This document shows, piece after piece, positions 42,851 to 51,807 of a stretch of 64,000 nucleotides of DNA. Positions within the stretch are counted from its first letter, which is position 1. Every line of letters starts with the position of its first letter. Origin of the DNA: Microvirga sp. TS319 (GTDB taxonomy: Bacteria; Pseudomonadota; Alphaproteobacteria; Rhizobiales; Beijerinckiaceae); NCBI RefSeq assembly GCF_041276405.1, contig NZ_JBGGGT010000002.1, positions 1,959,001 to 2,023,000 of the forward strand, in the 5' to 3' direction. The notes under the pieces were generated by a model. The model had not been told where the DNA came from. It saw nothing but the letters and a program-made list of their open reading frames with translations, and did not search any database. Position numbers and translations under genes: made by a program.

Positions 42851-43573
42851 TCACCAAAGATAGAAGAATGCGAAGATGAAGACCCAGACCAGGTCCACGA
42901 AGTGCCAGTAGAGCCCCATGATCTCGACGGCCTCGTAATTGCCCTTGCGGCTGGTGAAGAATCCGCGCCGGCGCTCGTCGAAATCGCCGCGCCAGACTTT
43001 TCGGGCGATGGCGAGCAGGAAGATGACGCCGAAGGTCACATGGGTGCCGTGGAATCCGGTGATCATGAAGAAGGTCGAGCCGAACTGAGCCGCCCCCCAG
43101 GGATTGCCCCATGGGCGCACGCCTTCGTGGATCAGCTTGGTCCACTCGAAGGCCTGCATGCTGACGAAAGTGGCGCCGAGCAGCGCCGTCACCAGCATCA
43201 GGGCGGCGGTTTTCCTGCGGTCGCGCCGATAGCCGAAATTGACCGCCATCGCCATGGTTCCGCTGCTGCTGATCAGGACGAAGGTCATGATGGCGATCAG
43301 GAGGAGCGGGAGGGACCTGCCTCCGATGGTCAGGGCAAACACTTCGCTCGGGTTCGGCCACGGGACGGCAGTCGACATCCGCGCGGTCATGTAGGCGATC
43401 AGAAAGCTGCTGAAGATGAAGGTGTCGCTGAGCAGGAAGATCCACATCATCGCCTTGCCCCACGGCACATTCTTGAAGGCCTGCCGGTCGGAGGCGAAAT
43501 CGTCGGCGATGCTGCGCAACCCGGAATTATCGTCGCGGGCGGCCTGAAGGTTTGAAAAGGCTTGCTCGGTCAT
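42851..43573 (-). CDS. ctaE: Cytochrome c oxidase subunit III
   Basis: 240 residues with about seven helices, typical of haem-copper oxidase subunit III: KAMMWIFLLSDTFIFSSFLIAY, MQAFEWTKLIHEGVRPW, FFMITGFHGTHVTFGVIFL, GLYWHFVDLVWVFIFAFFYL. It corresponds to CoxO/CoxP of the Bradyrhizobium alternative oxidase. The start at 43573 was chosen; the longer frame overlaps the neighbouring gene. Confidence 0.88.
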   Translation of the reverse strand: MTEQAFSNLQAARDDNSGLRSIADDFASDRQAFKNVPWGKAMMWIFLLSDTFIFSSFLIAYMTARMSTAVPWPNPSEVFALTIGGRSLPLLLIAIMTFVLISSSGTMAMAVNFGYRRDRRKTAALMLVTALLGATFVSMQAFEWTKLIHEGVRPWGNPWGAAQFGSTFFMITGFHGTHVTFGVIFLLAIARKVWRGDFDERRRGFFTSRKGNYEAVEIMGLYWHFVDLVWVFIFAFFYLW

Positions 43574-43587
43574 GCCAGGAAATCCCT

Positions 43588-44286
43588 TCAGCTCAGTACC
43601 TGTCGGCAAATCACGAGGAATGTCCCCGCCCAACCGGTCAGGATGCTCAACAGGACGAGCCAGACCGCAAGCAGGAAGTGCCAGTAGGTGGCGCAAAGTT
43701 CCACGCTGAGCCGCAGATGGTTGCCGGGCGTGCCCCGCCATGCCTTCGAAGCGGTCCCTCCCAGGGCGACAAGACCGCCGAGAACGTGCAGCCCGTGAAG
43801 CCCCGTCAGCACGTAGAAAAACGCATTGGCTGAATTGGACGCCAGGAAGTACCCGTCCGCCGTCAGCTGGCGCCAGGCCAGTATCTGCCCGGACACGAAA
43901 GCCAGCGCGGTCACGCCCGCCGCGAGAAGGCCGATCTTGAGCCTGTCCTCATCACCGTCACGAGCCGCGTTGCGCGCGCCCTGCAATGCGATGCTGCTGA
44001 GAACGAGCATCGCCGTGTTCAACCAGAGCACCTTCGGAAGCGGGACGTCGCGCCAGTCCGGGAATTGCATCCGCATCGCGTAGGCGCTGATGAAGAGCGC
44101 GAACAGTGAGCCGACGACCGCCAGGAAGACACCGAGCCCGACCTTCTCAGCCGACTGCGAGGGCTCCGACACAGCCACTTCGAGGACGCCCTGTTCCAGC
44201 CACGGCTTCGACATCACCCCCTGGCGCAGAAGCCACCATGTTCCAATCGTGAAGAGCGCCGTCAGAAAAAGCAGGATGCTACCCAT
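43588..44286 (-). CDS. Second subunit-III-like protein of the oxidase
   Basis: 232 residues, about seven helices. It belongs to the subunit III superfamily (FYVLTGLHGLHVLGGLVALG, CATYWHFLLAVWLVLLSIL) but differs from the neighbour at 42851. Bradyrhizobium coxMNOP likewise carries two III-like genes. It may replace or complement subunit III. It starts 8 bases inside the subunit I gene, so it is translationally coupled. Confidence 0.82.
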   Translation of the reverse strand: MGSILLFLTALFTIGTWWLLRQGVMSKPWLEQGVLEVAVSEPSQSAEKVGLGVFLAVVGSLFALFISAYAMRMQFPDWRDVPLPKVLWLNTAMLVLSSIALQGARNAARDGDEDRLKIGLLAAGVTALAFVSGQILAWRQLTADGYFLASNSANAFFYVLTGLHGLHVLGGLVALGGTASKAWRGTPGNHLRLSVELCATYWHFLLAVWLVLLSILTGWAGTFLVICRQVLS

Positions 44287-46057
44287 GCGCGACTCCCGAC
44301 GGGACCTGAGCGTTGGGCTGATTTTGCGGGATGAAGTCCTCGGCCGCGCCCGGAACGCTGTAATCGTAGGCCCAACGATAGACCACCGGCAGCGTCTTGC
44401 CCCAATTGCCGTGCGGAGGGGGCGTTTCCGGGGTCTGCCATTCAAGGGTGGTCGCCCGCCAGGGATTGCCGCCGGACGGCCGTCCGTGCCGGAGGCTCCA
44501 GAACAGGTTGAAGACGAAGAGCAGCTGGGTCGCGCCCACGATCAGCGCCGCGATGGTGATGAAGGCATTGAGCGTGTGGGCGGAGGGGGGAACGAAGCTC
44601 ATCTCGCCGATCTCGTAATAGCGGCGCGGCACCCCCATGAGGCCCAGATAATGCATGGGAAAGAAGATCGCGTAGGCGCCCAGGAACGTGACCCAGAAAT
44701 GAATTTTGCCGAGTGTGTCGTTCAACATCCGGCCGGTCACCTTCGGGTACCAGTGATAGATCGCGCCGAAGATCACCAGGATCGGAGCGACGCCCATCAC
44801 CATGTGGAAATGCGCCACCACGAACATCGTGTCGGAGAGGGGAACGTCCACCACCACGTTGCCGAGGAAAAGCCCCGTGAGACCCCCGTTCAGGAAGGTG
44901 ACGATGAAGGCGAGCGCGAACAGCATCGGGACGGTGAGGTGGATGTTGCCGCGCCAGAGGGTCAGGATCCAGTTATAGACCTTGATGGCCGTCGGGATCG
45001 CGATGATGAGCGTCGTCGTGGCGAAGAAGAACCCGAAATACGGGTTCATCCCGCTCACATACATGTGGTGCGCCCAGACCACGAAGCTCAGCGCGCCGAT
45101 AGCGAGTAGCGCCCAGACCATCATGCGGTAGCCGAAGATGTTGCGTCGCGCATGGGTGCTGATCAGATCGGACACGATGCCGAAGGCCGGCAGGGCGACG
45201 ATGTAGACTTCGGGATGGCCGAAGAACCAGAAGAGATGCTGGAACAGCAGGGGGCTTCCGCCGCTGCGATCCAGAGGCTGGCCCATCTCGACGATCGACG
45301 GCATGAAGAAGCTCGTGCCGAGCGCCCTGTCGAACAGCATCATCACGGAGCCGACGAACAGGGCCGGAAAGGCGAGCAGCGCCATGAAGCTCGCGGTGAA
45401 GATGGCCCAGACGGTCAGGGGCATCCGCATCAGGGTCATGCCGCGCGCCCGCGCCTGCAGCACCGTCACCACATAGTTCAAGCCGCCCATCGTGAAGCCG
45501 ATGATGAAGACCATCAGGGAAACCAGCATCAGAATGATGCCCCAGTCCTGCCCCCCGGGCGTGCCCGACAGGATCGCCTGCGGGGGATACAGGGTCCATC
45601 CGGCGCCGGTCGGGCCGCCCGGCGCGAAGAAGCTCGCGATCAGGATCAGCACGGCCAGGAGATAGACCCAGAAGCTCAGCATGTTGACATAGGGAAAGAC
45701 CATGTCGCGCGCGCCGACCATCAGAGGGATCAGGTAGTTGCCGAAACCGCCGAGGAAGAGCGCCGTCAGCACATAGACCACCATCATCATCCCGTGCATG
45801 GTGATGAACTGGTAATAGGCGTTGGCATCGATGAACGAAAAGACGCCGGGAAACCCGAGCTGCAGGCGCATCAGCCACGACAGCACGAGGGCGATCAGGC
45901 CCACCGAGAGGGCCGTGAAGGAATATTGGATGGCAATGACCTTCGCGTCCTGGCTGAAGACGTATTTCGTCACCCAGCTATGGGGGTGATAGAGCTCGAC
46001 ATCTTCGACATCTGGAGCGGGGACCGCTCCGATGGAACCTAGCGGGACATCAACCAT
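44279..46057 (-). CDS. ctaD: aa3-type cytochrome c oxidase subunit I (alternative, CoxN-like)
   Basis: 592 residues, twelve helices. The haem a His lies in QFITMHGMMMV. The CuB ligands are His in FFGHPEVYIVALPAFG (with the cross-linked Tyr) and the His pair in WAHHMYVSGM. The haem ligands are in FVVAHFHMVMG. Asn and Asp of the D-channel appear in FGNYLIPLMVGARD, placing it in the A-type (A1) family. It reduces oxygen with electrons from cytochrome c and pumps protons. Gene order II-I-III-III-IV resembles Bradyrhizobium coxMNOP. Confidence 0.93.
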   Translation of the reverse strand: MVDVPLGSIGAVPAPDVEDVELYHPHSWVTKYVFSQDAKVIAIQYSFTALSVGLIALVLSWLMRLQLGFPGVFSFIDANAYYQFITMHGMMMVVYVLTALFLGGFGNYLIPLMVGARDMVFPYVNMLSFWVYLLAVLILIASFFAPGGPTGAGWTLYPPQAILSGTPGGQDWGIILMLVSLMVFIIGFTMGGLNYVVTVLQARARGMTLMRMPLTVWAIFTASFMALLAFPALFVGSVMMLFDRALGTSFFMPSIVEMGQPLDRSGGSPLLFQHLFWFFGHPEVYIVALPAFGIVSDLISTHARRNIFGYRMMVWALLAIGALSFVVWAHHMYVSGMNPYFGFFFATTTLIIAIPTAIKVYNWILTLWRGNIHLTVPMLFALAFIVTFLNGGLTGLFLGNVVVDVPLSDTMFVVAHFHMVMGVAPILVIFGAIYHWYPKVTGRMLNDTLGKIHFWVTFLGAYAIFFPMHYLGLMGVPRRYYEIGEMSFVPPSAHTLNAFITIAALIVGATQLLFVFNLFWSLRHGRPSGGNPWRATTLEWQTPETPPPHGNWGKTLPVVYRWAYDYSVPGAAEDFIPQNQPNAQVPSGVAHG

Positions 46058-46117
46058 CAGGACGCACTCCCTGGCCGTTTCCTTCGCCCCCTTATCAGCC
46101 GGCAGCCGGTACCCTGT

Positions 46118-46924
46118 TCATTGGGCTTCCGGTGCGACCCGCGCAAAATCGCGCGGCTCCTGACCTTGCAGCCATGCCTGGTAGTCACTCTGCTCCTGCA
46201 CGACGACGGTTCCGCGCATCTGCGGATGCCCGACGCCGCAGAGTTCCGCGCACAGGATCTCGAAAGTACCGGTCCGGGTCGGCGTGAACCAGATATAGGA
46301 GACCTGGCCCGGCACCAGGTCCATCTTCGCCCGCATCTCGGGCACGTAGAAATCGTGAATCACGTCGACGGAGCGCAGCAGCGCCTTGACGGGCTTGCCC
46401 ACCGGCAGATGCAGCTCGCCGCCCTCGATCACGACATCGTCCTGTCCCACTGGATCATCGCGGCTGATCCCGAGAGGGTTGTCGGGGCTGATCAGGCGCG
46501 CGTCGGATGCGCCGAGCTTGCCGTCGGGCCCGGGCAGCCTGAAGCTCCATTGCCATTGCTGCCCGACGACCTCCACGTCCGTCGCATCCTGCGGGACCGT
46601 GATGAACTGTCTCCAGACGAACAGGCCCGGCGTCAGCATGGCTGCGACGCCCACTGCCGTGACGATGGTCAGCCACAGCTCCAGCCGTCTGCTCTCCGGC
46701 TCATAATGAGCCTGTCTTCCCGGCTGATAGCGAAACCGGTAGACGCAATAGGCCATGAACAGGACGACGGCGACGAAGACAGCCCCGGCGATCCAGAAGG
46801 TCATGATGATCGTGGTATCGATATAGGCCCAGTTCGACGCAATGGGCGTCCACCACCAGGGGCTCAGGAGATGGAACACCACCGAGCCGACGGCGACCAG
46901 AACCAGTATGAGCGCTACAGCCAT
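46118..46924 (-). CDS. ctaC: aa3-type cytochrome c oxidase subunit II
   Basis: 268 residues with two N-terminal helices and a periplasmic CuA domain. The CuA ligands are in CAELCGVGHPQMRG (Cys, Cys, His, Met) and the earlier His in DVIHDFYVPEMRAKMD. It takes electrons from cytochrome c and passes them to subunit I. There is no fused cytochrome c domain. First gene of the operon; corresponds to CoxM of Bradyrhizobium. Confidence 0.9.
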   Translation of the reverse strand: MAVALILVLVAVGSVVFHLLSPWWWTPIASNWAYIDTTIIMTFWIAGAVFVAVVLFMAYCVYRFRYQPGRQAHYEPESRRLELWLTIVTAVGVAAMLTPGLFVWRQFITVPQDATDVEVVGQQWQWSFRLPGPDGKLGASDARLISPDNPLGISRDDPVGQDDVVIEGGELHLPVGKPVKALLRSVDVIHDFYVPEMRAKMDLVPGQVSYIWFTPTRTGTFEILCAELCGVGHPQMRGTVVVQEQSDYQAWLQGQEPRDFARVAPEAQ

Positions 46925-47357
46925 CCCCGTTCATCCTTACCTGTAAGAGGCTGTCGGTATGAAACAGAAGGCGACACGTTCTTCGCTAAAGCACTCGCTC
47001 CAACGAAGCTGAAAACTGCTCTAGACGAACCAGGGGAGAGCGCACATAACGCCGCGTTCTCCGAAAGAACCTTCACCTTTTTTAGGCCGTGAAGGTTTCC
47101 TGTTAAGTTCGTTCGAAAATTATACCCAACGCCTGCTTTGGTCAATGATCGGACAGGAGGTGCGTCTTGAAGGCCGCGGCGGCCTATCCCGGTCGAGCGA
47201 TCTCGATCCTCGCGGGTTCATCGTGAGCGGTCGGGAAGCCGTCTGATCCGGAGGCGAGCGCCCGCAGGCTTGGAATCGCCTCGCTCCTCATCCCGGGAGG
47301 TGGCTTTTGCCTTCGGAGGAGGCCTTCCGATGGAGCATCACCTCGGCGGCCGCGCGA
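46925..47357. promoter_or_regulatory. Gene-free region upstream of the oxidase operon, with hairpin
   Basis: About 430 bases without a supported gene, presumably the oxidase promoter and the far end of the downstream secreted-protein gene. It includes a perfect 9-bp stem AACCTTCAC/GTGAAGGTT at 47068-47076 and 47089-47097 with a T-rich loop, and an AT-rich stretch near 47110-47135. No known operator was recognised. Confidence 0.4.
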
Positions 47358-47645
47358 TCAGAAGCCGTCGTCGGGCCCATCCGCGCAGCGGTAGCCGACG
47401 AAGCACTGAGCCGTGTCGTCGCTCGGCACATAGGCAGGCTGCGGATATTGATCGACCTGGCAGTAGCGGGCATCCCGGACGAAGCGGCCATAAGTGTATT
47501 GGCCCGTGCTCAGGACGACGGCGCCACGGGAGTCCACCAATGCGCGGTCGGCCTCGCACGGTCGGCCCGTGGTCAACGGGCCGGCCTGCGCCAACGCCCC
47601 TGTCGCCGCGAAGGTCAACGCAAGAACAACGGTCGATCTGATCAT
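47358..47645 (-). CDS. Small secreted cysteine-containing protein
   Basis: 95 residues. Signal peptide (STVVLALTFAATGALAQ) then a mature chain with four Cys (RPCEAD, RYCQVD, QCFVGYRC), suggesting two disulfides. I do not recognise the family. GGAGAGG precedes the ATG at 47645. It is 16 bases downstream of the DUF1254 protein and probably in one transcript with it. Confidence 0.55.
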   Translation of the reverse strand: MIRSTVVLALTFAATGALAQAGPLTTGRPCEADRALVDSRGAVVLSTGQYTYGRFVRDARYCQVDQYPQPAYVPSDDTAQCFVGYRCADGPDDGF

Positions 47646-47661
47646 AACGGCCTCTCCATTG

Positions 47662-49533
47662 CTACTCGTTGCTGGCCCGCACGAACCGGGGCATGGCTTC
47701 GAGCGACTGCTTGGTCGCGTTCGACAGCACGATCTGGCCATCCTTAAGCGTGAACTGGCTGACGGGCACCGCCGTCAGGTGCTCCCCGAGATCGATGAAG
47801 CCGCCGGTGCCGACGATGGCGTAGGTGGCCACCTTATCGGGCGCGACGATCAGATCCGCGATATGGCCGACCCGCTCTCCCTTGTCGTTGTAGATCTCGT
47901 GCCCGAGGATCTGATCCTTCACGCTGAAGCCGCTGTAGAGCGTCCGGACGTCCACGACGGCGATGCCTACGGTCGACGAGCCGGCGACAGGGCCTGGTCC
48001 GGCGCTGCCGGTCGTTGCCGGAATGCCGGCGCTCGTCGGCGTCGACACGAGCCCGTTCTGATCCGCCGCCGTGAGCCGCTCCTCGACCCGCTCCACCTTC
48101 GGCGGCTTCCAGGTGCCGTTCAGAATCGAGGGTGAACTCTCTTTGGGCCAGTAAAGCCGCAGCATCAGGTTCATGTCGCCTGCCGGAGCCGGCAGCCAGT
48201 TGGCCTCCTTCGCGGCTCCAGGCGACTCGTTCTGGAGATAAAGATCGACGGATCCGTCCGGGTTCGTCGTGAGCCGGTCGCGCTGGCTCAGGGTGTAGCG
48301 ATTGAGGGGATTGGCGACGAAGAAGTAATTGCCGTCATACATCGTCAGCGACCAGAAGCCGTCGACCGGAGGCAATTGTCCCTTGTCGAAATGGATGACG
48401 TATTTCCCGGTACCGCTCAGTTTCCGGCCCGCCGAGTCCACGCCGGTCGTGGGATAGACCGCATCCTGGGGCAGGTTGGCGCCAAGCCCGACGGCCGTGA
48501 CGGTCGCGCGCTTGAGATAGTCCGTTCCATAGCGCCCGAGCGTCGTGGCGACGACCCAGCCGTTTTCGAGCGTGCCGACGGCGGGTATGCCCGCGGTGAT
48601 CTGCTCCCAGCCGGCCCGGTGGGCGCGCTCGACACCCTTGGCCATCTCGGGATCGAGCTGGCCGATATCGAACGGGTGCCCGGGCACGATGCCGAGCTTC
48701 GCCATGCGGGCGAGCATCGGGGCGTCCCCCGGCGAGGGCGGGTTGTCCTTCATCAGCTGGGCCAGCAGGTTGAAATAGGGGCCGGGCTCCAATCGGTTGA
48801 CTTGCTTGCGCACGGCCGTCTTCATGTCGATCCCGGGATCCACCTTGCCGACCGGCGGCGTGTAGGGCTTGCCGTAGGCGCTGAGCGGCACGAGCCCGAT
48901 CTGGTCCTGGATGGCCCAGACTGCCTTGTAGTCCTCCGGCGTGCCTGATGAGTAGATCCGGCCGATGAACCAGACCATGTCGGTCGGGGACCTGATCTCC
49001 TGGACCCCGTCCGGCAATGCGCCCTTCCAGCCTGGGCCGGTGATGGCATAGGTCTGGGGTCCGGTGCCGGTGGTGCGCTTGCCCGGGCTGGCAATGATGT
49101 TGGTCCAGGCCGAGAGCATGGGAAACAGGTAATAGCGCCCGTTCATCTCGGGCAGAGAGAGCACATAGGGCTCCTGGGCGACATCGATGAACCCGGAGGT
49201 ATAGAGCGTGTCGGCGTTGGGCGCGGTCACGTCACGAAAAGCCGAGGTCGGATATTCGCGCAGGCTGACCAGCTGGCCCATCGGAGCGTGGCTCCCGCTG
49301 GGCTGGGCGACATTGGTGATGATGCGCCGGGTCATCTCCATGGTGATCAGCGGATAGCCGTAGACGTAGGCGTCCTTAGCGATGGCGAAGGCTTCCTGCT
49401 CCTTGAGGCTCATGGCCGAGAGGGCTCGACCTGCCTCGACGGGCTGCGCTCGGCCAAGCGTTGCGCCGAGGGAGGTGAGGGCGGTTGCCATCAGGGCCAC
49501 CATGGCGATCCGCGGGAGACGTGAGTTGGTCAT
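47662..49533 (-). CDS. Secreted DUF1254-DUF1214 protein with C-terminal PRC-barrel
   Basis: 623 residues. A signal peptide (MVALMATALTSLGATLGRAQ) is followed by a DUF1254 domain (AKDAYVYGYPLITMEMTRR onward) and DUF1214 (FDKGQLPPVDGFWSLTMYDG, NESPGAAKEANWLPAPAGD with LRLYWP). A low-complexity linker leads to a PRC-barrel (about residues 535-615: FSVKDQILGHEIYNDKGERV, GHIADLIVAPD). The DUF1254/1214 pair is common in bacteria; the PRC fusion is not one I know. GGAG is 11 bases before the ATG. Function unknown. Confidence 0.8.
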   Translation of the reverse strand: MTNSRLPRIAMVALMATALTSLGATLGRAQPVEAGRALSAMSLKEQEAFAIAKDAYVYGYPLITMEMTRRIITNVAQPSGSHAPMGQLVSLREYPTSAFRDVTAPNADTLYTSGFIDVAQEPYVLSLPEMNGRYYLFPMLSAWTNIIASPGKRTTGTGPQTYAITGPGWKGALPDGVQEIRSPTDMVWFIGRIYSSGTPEDYKAVWAIQDQIGLVPLSAYGKPYTPPVGKVDPGIDMKTAVRKQVNRLEPGPYFNLLAQLMKDNPPSPGDAPMLARMAKLGIVPGHPFDIGQLDPEMAKGVERAHRAGWEQITAGIPAVGTLENGWVVATTLGRYGTDYLKRATVTAVGLGANLPQDAVYPTTGVDSAGRKLSGTGKYVIHFDKGQLPPVDGFWSLTMYDGNYFFVANPLNRYTLSQRDRLTTNPDGSVDLYLQNESPGAAKEANWLPAPAGDMNLMLRLYWPKESSPSILNGTWKPPKVERVEERLTAADQNGLVSTPTSAGIPATTGSAGPGPVAGSSTVGIAVVDVRTLYSGFSVKDQILGHEIYNDKGERVGHIADLIVAPDKVATYAIVGTGGFIDLGEHLTAVPVSQFTLKDGQIVLSNATKQSLEAMPRFVRASNE

Positions 49534-49742
49534 GGGGCAGATTCTCCTGTGCCGTCCGTGACAGCGGTGGGCCCCATTTTGCGCCTCCGGAGCGGTCGTC
49601 GCTTGATTAAACTGGACAATCGCTTGGCATCTCCGGACAGGGGAGTTCGGGAACATCCCGTGACCTTCCCGGTTGAGAGAGCCTCTGGATCTGTTGTGTC
49701 TGCGTCGGTCCTCAGTTCCGGATACGGAAAGTGAGGAAATGC

Positions 49743-50582
49743 ATGGGCGCCCCCCTGCAGGTCCGGACGGCGCTTTGCGCCGTTGCCCTGGCGCTGCTTG
49801 CGATCACCGTCGGGCCTGACGGTGCCGTCTCGCGAGCTAGCGCCCAGGAGAGCAGCGCCAAGGGGAGCCGCGCATCCTGTGTGGATCCTTCGGCCTATAC
49901 CCGCTCCGTCGTGAGCATCAGTCGGTATTTCGACAAGGCGAGGCGGGACGGATCCGCGGAGATCATCGGAGAGAGGGCCACGGCCTGGTTCTATACCTCA
50001 CCCCGTATCCTCGTCACCGCCGCTCACTTTGCAAACACTCTGCCTGTACAAGGCTGGCAAGATGTCGAGTTGCGGCAGACGGCCCGCGAAGGAGAACCCG
50101 GGGTGATGGTCCTCACGCCATTGCGCGTGGTGGCCCGGGGGAGACTTGCCGGGGGAATGGCGGAGGACGTGGCGATCCTGGAGCTGCGCGACCCATTCCC
50201 GCATGCACAGGTGCTCGAAGTCGAGACGGAGGTGCCCCCGAAGAACGCGATGGTCCTGGTGCTGGGCTATCCCGGCGGGAGAATGCAGACCGCGCACGGT
50301 TTCCTGCGCGACGCGGCCACCCCGGCCAGCCGATATGCCGGCCTGGCCATGATCGAAATCCAGGGGTCCGATCGGCTCCTGCTCAACGTCGGCACCTCGG
50401 GATCGCCGGTGCTCGATTGCGTCGGGGGCAGGGTGATCGGAGTGCTCAACGCTCTGCTGACACTGTCGCCGCTCCCAGTCCCGCCCTCGGACAACCCGGC
50501 AATTCCAACCCCGAAGGGCAGTCCGACCAACACGGCCGTTCCCGCCGCGACGCTGACGGCGGTCTGGAACCGCACCCTCTAG
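49743..50582 (+). CDS. Secreted trypsin-like serine protease
   Basis: About 279 residues. Signal sequence (LCAVALALLAITVGPDG) followed by an S1-type fold with a recognisable triad: His in ILVTAAHF, Asp in EDVAILEL, Ser in GTSGSPVLDC. A Pro/Ser-rich tail follows. It may be a periplasmic or exported housekeeping protease of the DegP-like or trypsin class without PDZ domains. Start uncertain (GTG at 49731 possible). The TAG stop at 50580-50582 lies on the edge of a degenerate repeat. Confidence 0.75.
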   Translation: MGAPLQVRTALCAVALALLAITVGPDGAVSRASAQESSAKGSRASCVDPSAYTRSVVSISRYFDKARRDGSAEIIGERATAWFYTSPRILVTAAHFANTLPVQGWQDVELRQTAREGEPGVMVLTPLRVVARGRLAGGMAEDVAILELRDPFPHAQVLEVETEVPPKNAMVLVLGYPGGRMQTAHGFLRDAATPASRYAGLAMIEIQGSDRLLLNVGTSGSPVLDCVGGRVIGVLNALLTLSPLPVPPSDNPAIPTPKGSPTNTAVPAATLTAVWNRTL

Positions 50583-50626
50583 CGCATTGGATGCGGGACG
50601 TGGGAACCGGTTTTGCGTGAAAAGAT
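50578..50626 (+). repeat. Palindromic element, copy 8 (degenerate B)
   Basis: CTAGCGCATTGGATGCGGGA followed by GTGGGAACCGGTTTTGCGTGAAAAG: a weakened copy of module B. It begins on the stop codon of the serine protease gene. Confidence 0.45.
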
Positions 50627-50711
50627 GGCATCAACACGCAGCGATATTGGCCCCACCCGGCTCAGACGTGATCGCTCGAAGGTGGCGTTGGACGCTTGGA
50701 CTCGGCTGCGT

Positions 50712-51587
50712 TCAGAACCGCGCGCTGATGCCGATCAGCGGACCGTGCTGAAGCATGTCAAACTCGTAGCGCTGCCGTCCCTCACCCTGAGTATAGTCCA
50801 CGGAGAGGGCCCTGTACCCGATCACGCCCGAGAACGTGATGCCTTGGTACGTGCCGAGATCGACCCCGTAGGCGCCAATGACCTGCCACGAGAACTGGCT
50901 CCCGACCCCGAACCCGCCGACGTCGCCTCGCAGGAGGAGTTCGTGTCCGGGCGCCATCGTATAACGCAGCCGCGCCCCGATGAACGGATCGACCCAGTCG
51001 ACGGACCCGGAGCGGGCGAATGCCCGCGTCCCCTCGATTTGAAGCCCTCCGATATCGAGCCCAGGCGTGACGGCCAGGGAGAGGTCGGCCTCCTGATGCC
51101 AGTACCGGGCCCCTCCGAGCAGGTCGAAGGCCAGCGGACCGGAGCGAGCGACCTCGTAGGCCGCCCCGGCTTCGGCGATCGCCATCTCGATGTCGAGGCC
51201 GAGGGACGTGCCGAGAGACCCGGTCACTCCTGGTGCCAGGGCGCGGGTGCGGACATTGCCGCGCTCTGCGCCGATCTTGGTCCACACCACGTTGGTGAAG
51301 AGGGCGATCGGGCCGTTGCGGGCCTCGAAGTCGCCCATCAGGGCCACGAGCGTGTCGCTCTTCTCAAGGATGTCGATGAAACTTGCATTCACCTTGACCG
51401 AGCGCCCGCGCACGGTCTGAGTGCCGTTCAGCGAAGTCAGCCAGCCATAGGGCGTGAAACGGAAGCTCCACGAGGGCGGCATCGGCAGCGCCTCAACCAC
51501 GGGTTGGGGCGCCGGAATATCGGCCGCACCTGCGACCCCTCCCGTTCCGGCGATGACACAGAGCGACAGGGTGAAGTGGCGGAACAA
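50712..51587 (-). CDS. Outer-membrane beta-barrel protein, start displaced by a repeat
   Basis: About 291 residues from a TTG at 51587. A hydrophobic signal region (FTLSLCVIAGTGGVAGA) and the proline-rich AADIPAPQPVVE start of the mature chain are followed by alternating amphipathic strands ending in Phe (ISARF), the layout of Rhizobiales outer-membrane porin-like proteins. No ATG with a ribosome-binding site is available at the signal peptide. Immediately upstream lies repeat copy 9, which reads through in the same frame to ATGs at 51716 and 51749, so the true start is uncertain and probably altered by the repeat. Confidence 0.65.
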   Translation of the reverse strand: MFRHFTLSLCVIAGTGGVAGAADIPAPQPVVEALPMPPSWSFRFTPYGWLTSLNGTQTVRGRSVKVNASFIDILEKSDTLVALMGDFEARNGPIALFTNVVWTKIGAERGNVRTRALAPGVTGSLGTSLGLDIEMAIAEAGAAYEVARSGPLAFDLLGGARYWHQEADLSLAVTPGLDIGGLQIEGTRAFARSGSVDWVDPFIGARLRYTMAPGHELLLRGDVGGFGVGSQFSWQVIGAYGVDLGTYQGITFSGVIGYRALSVDYTQGEGRQRYEFDMLQHGPLIGISARF

Positions 51588-51591
51588 GCGC

Positions 51592-51712
51592 GCTAGAGCA
51601 TCGGACCCAAAAGTGGAATCCACTTTTGGGATCACTTCGATACTCCCACTAAAGACCAGCGCATCGCTTGCCGCGAAAAACCGGGTCCACTTTTTCGCAT
51701 GATGCGCTAGAG
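51592..51712 (+). repeat. Palindromic A/B element, copy 9
   Basis: Module A at 51594-51643 (AAAAGTGGAATCCACTTTT core; right arm partly decayed, TCACTTCGATACTC) and module B at 51658-51711 (GCGAAAAACCGGGTCCAC core). It abuts the 5' end of the outer-membrane protein gene. Confidence 0.88.
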
Positions 51713-51807
51713 GCATGCCCGCCGTCAGGGGGTGAATGATCGGTCTCACCTGGACCTCCTCGCAATCCCTTTTCGGGCAATCAGATCATACGCAGCTCCG
51801 GGCTGCC

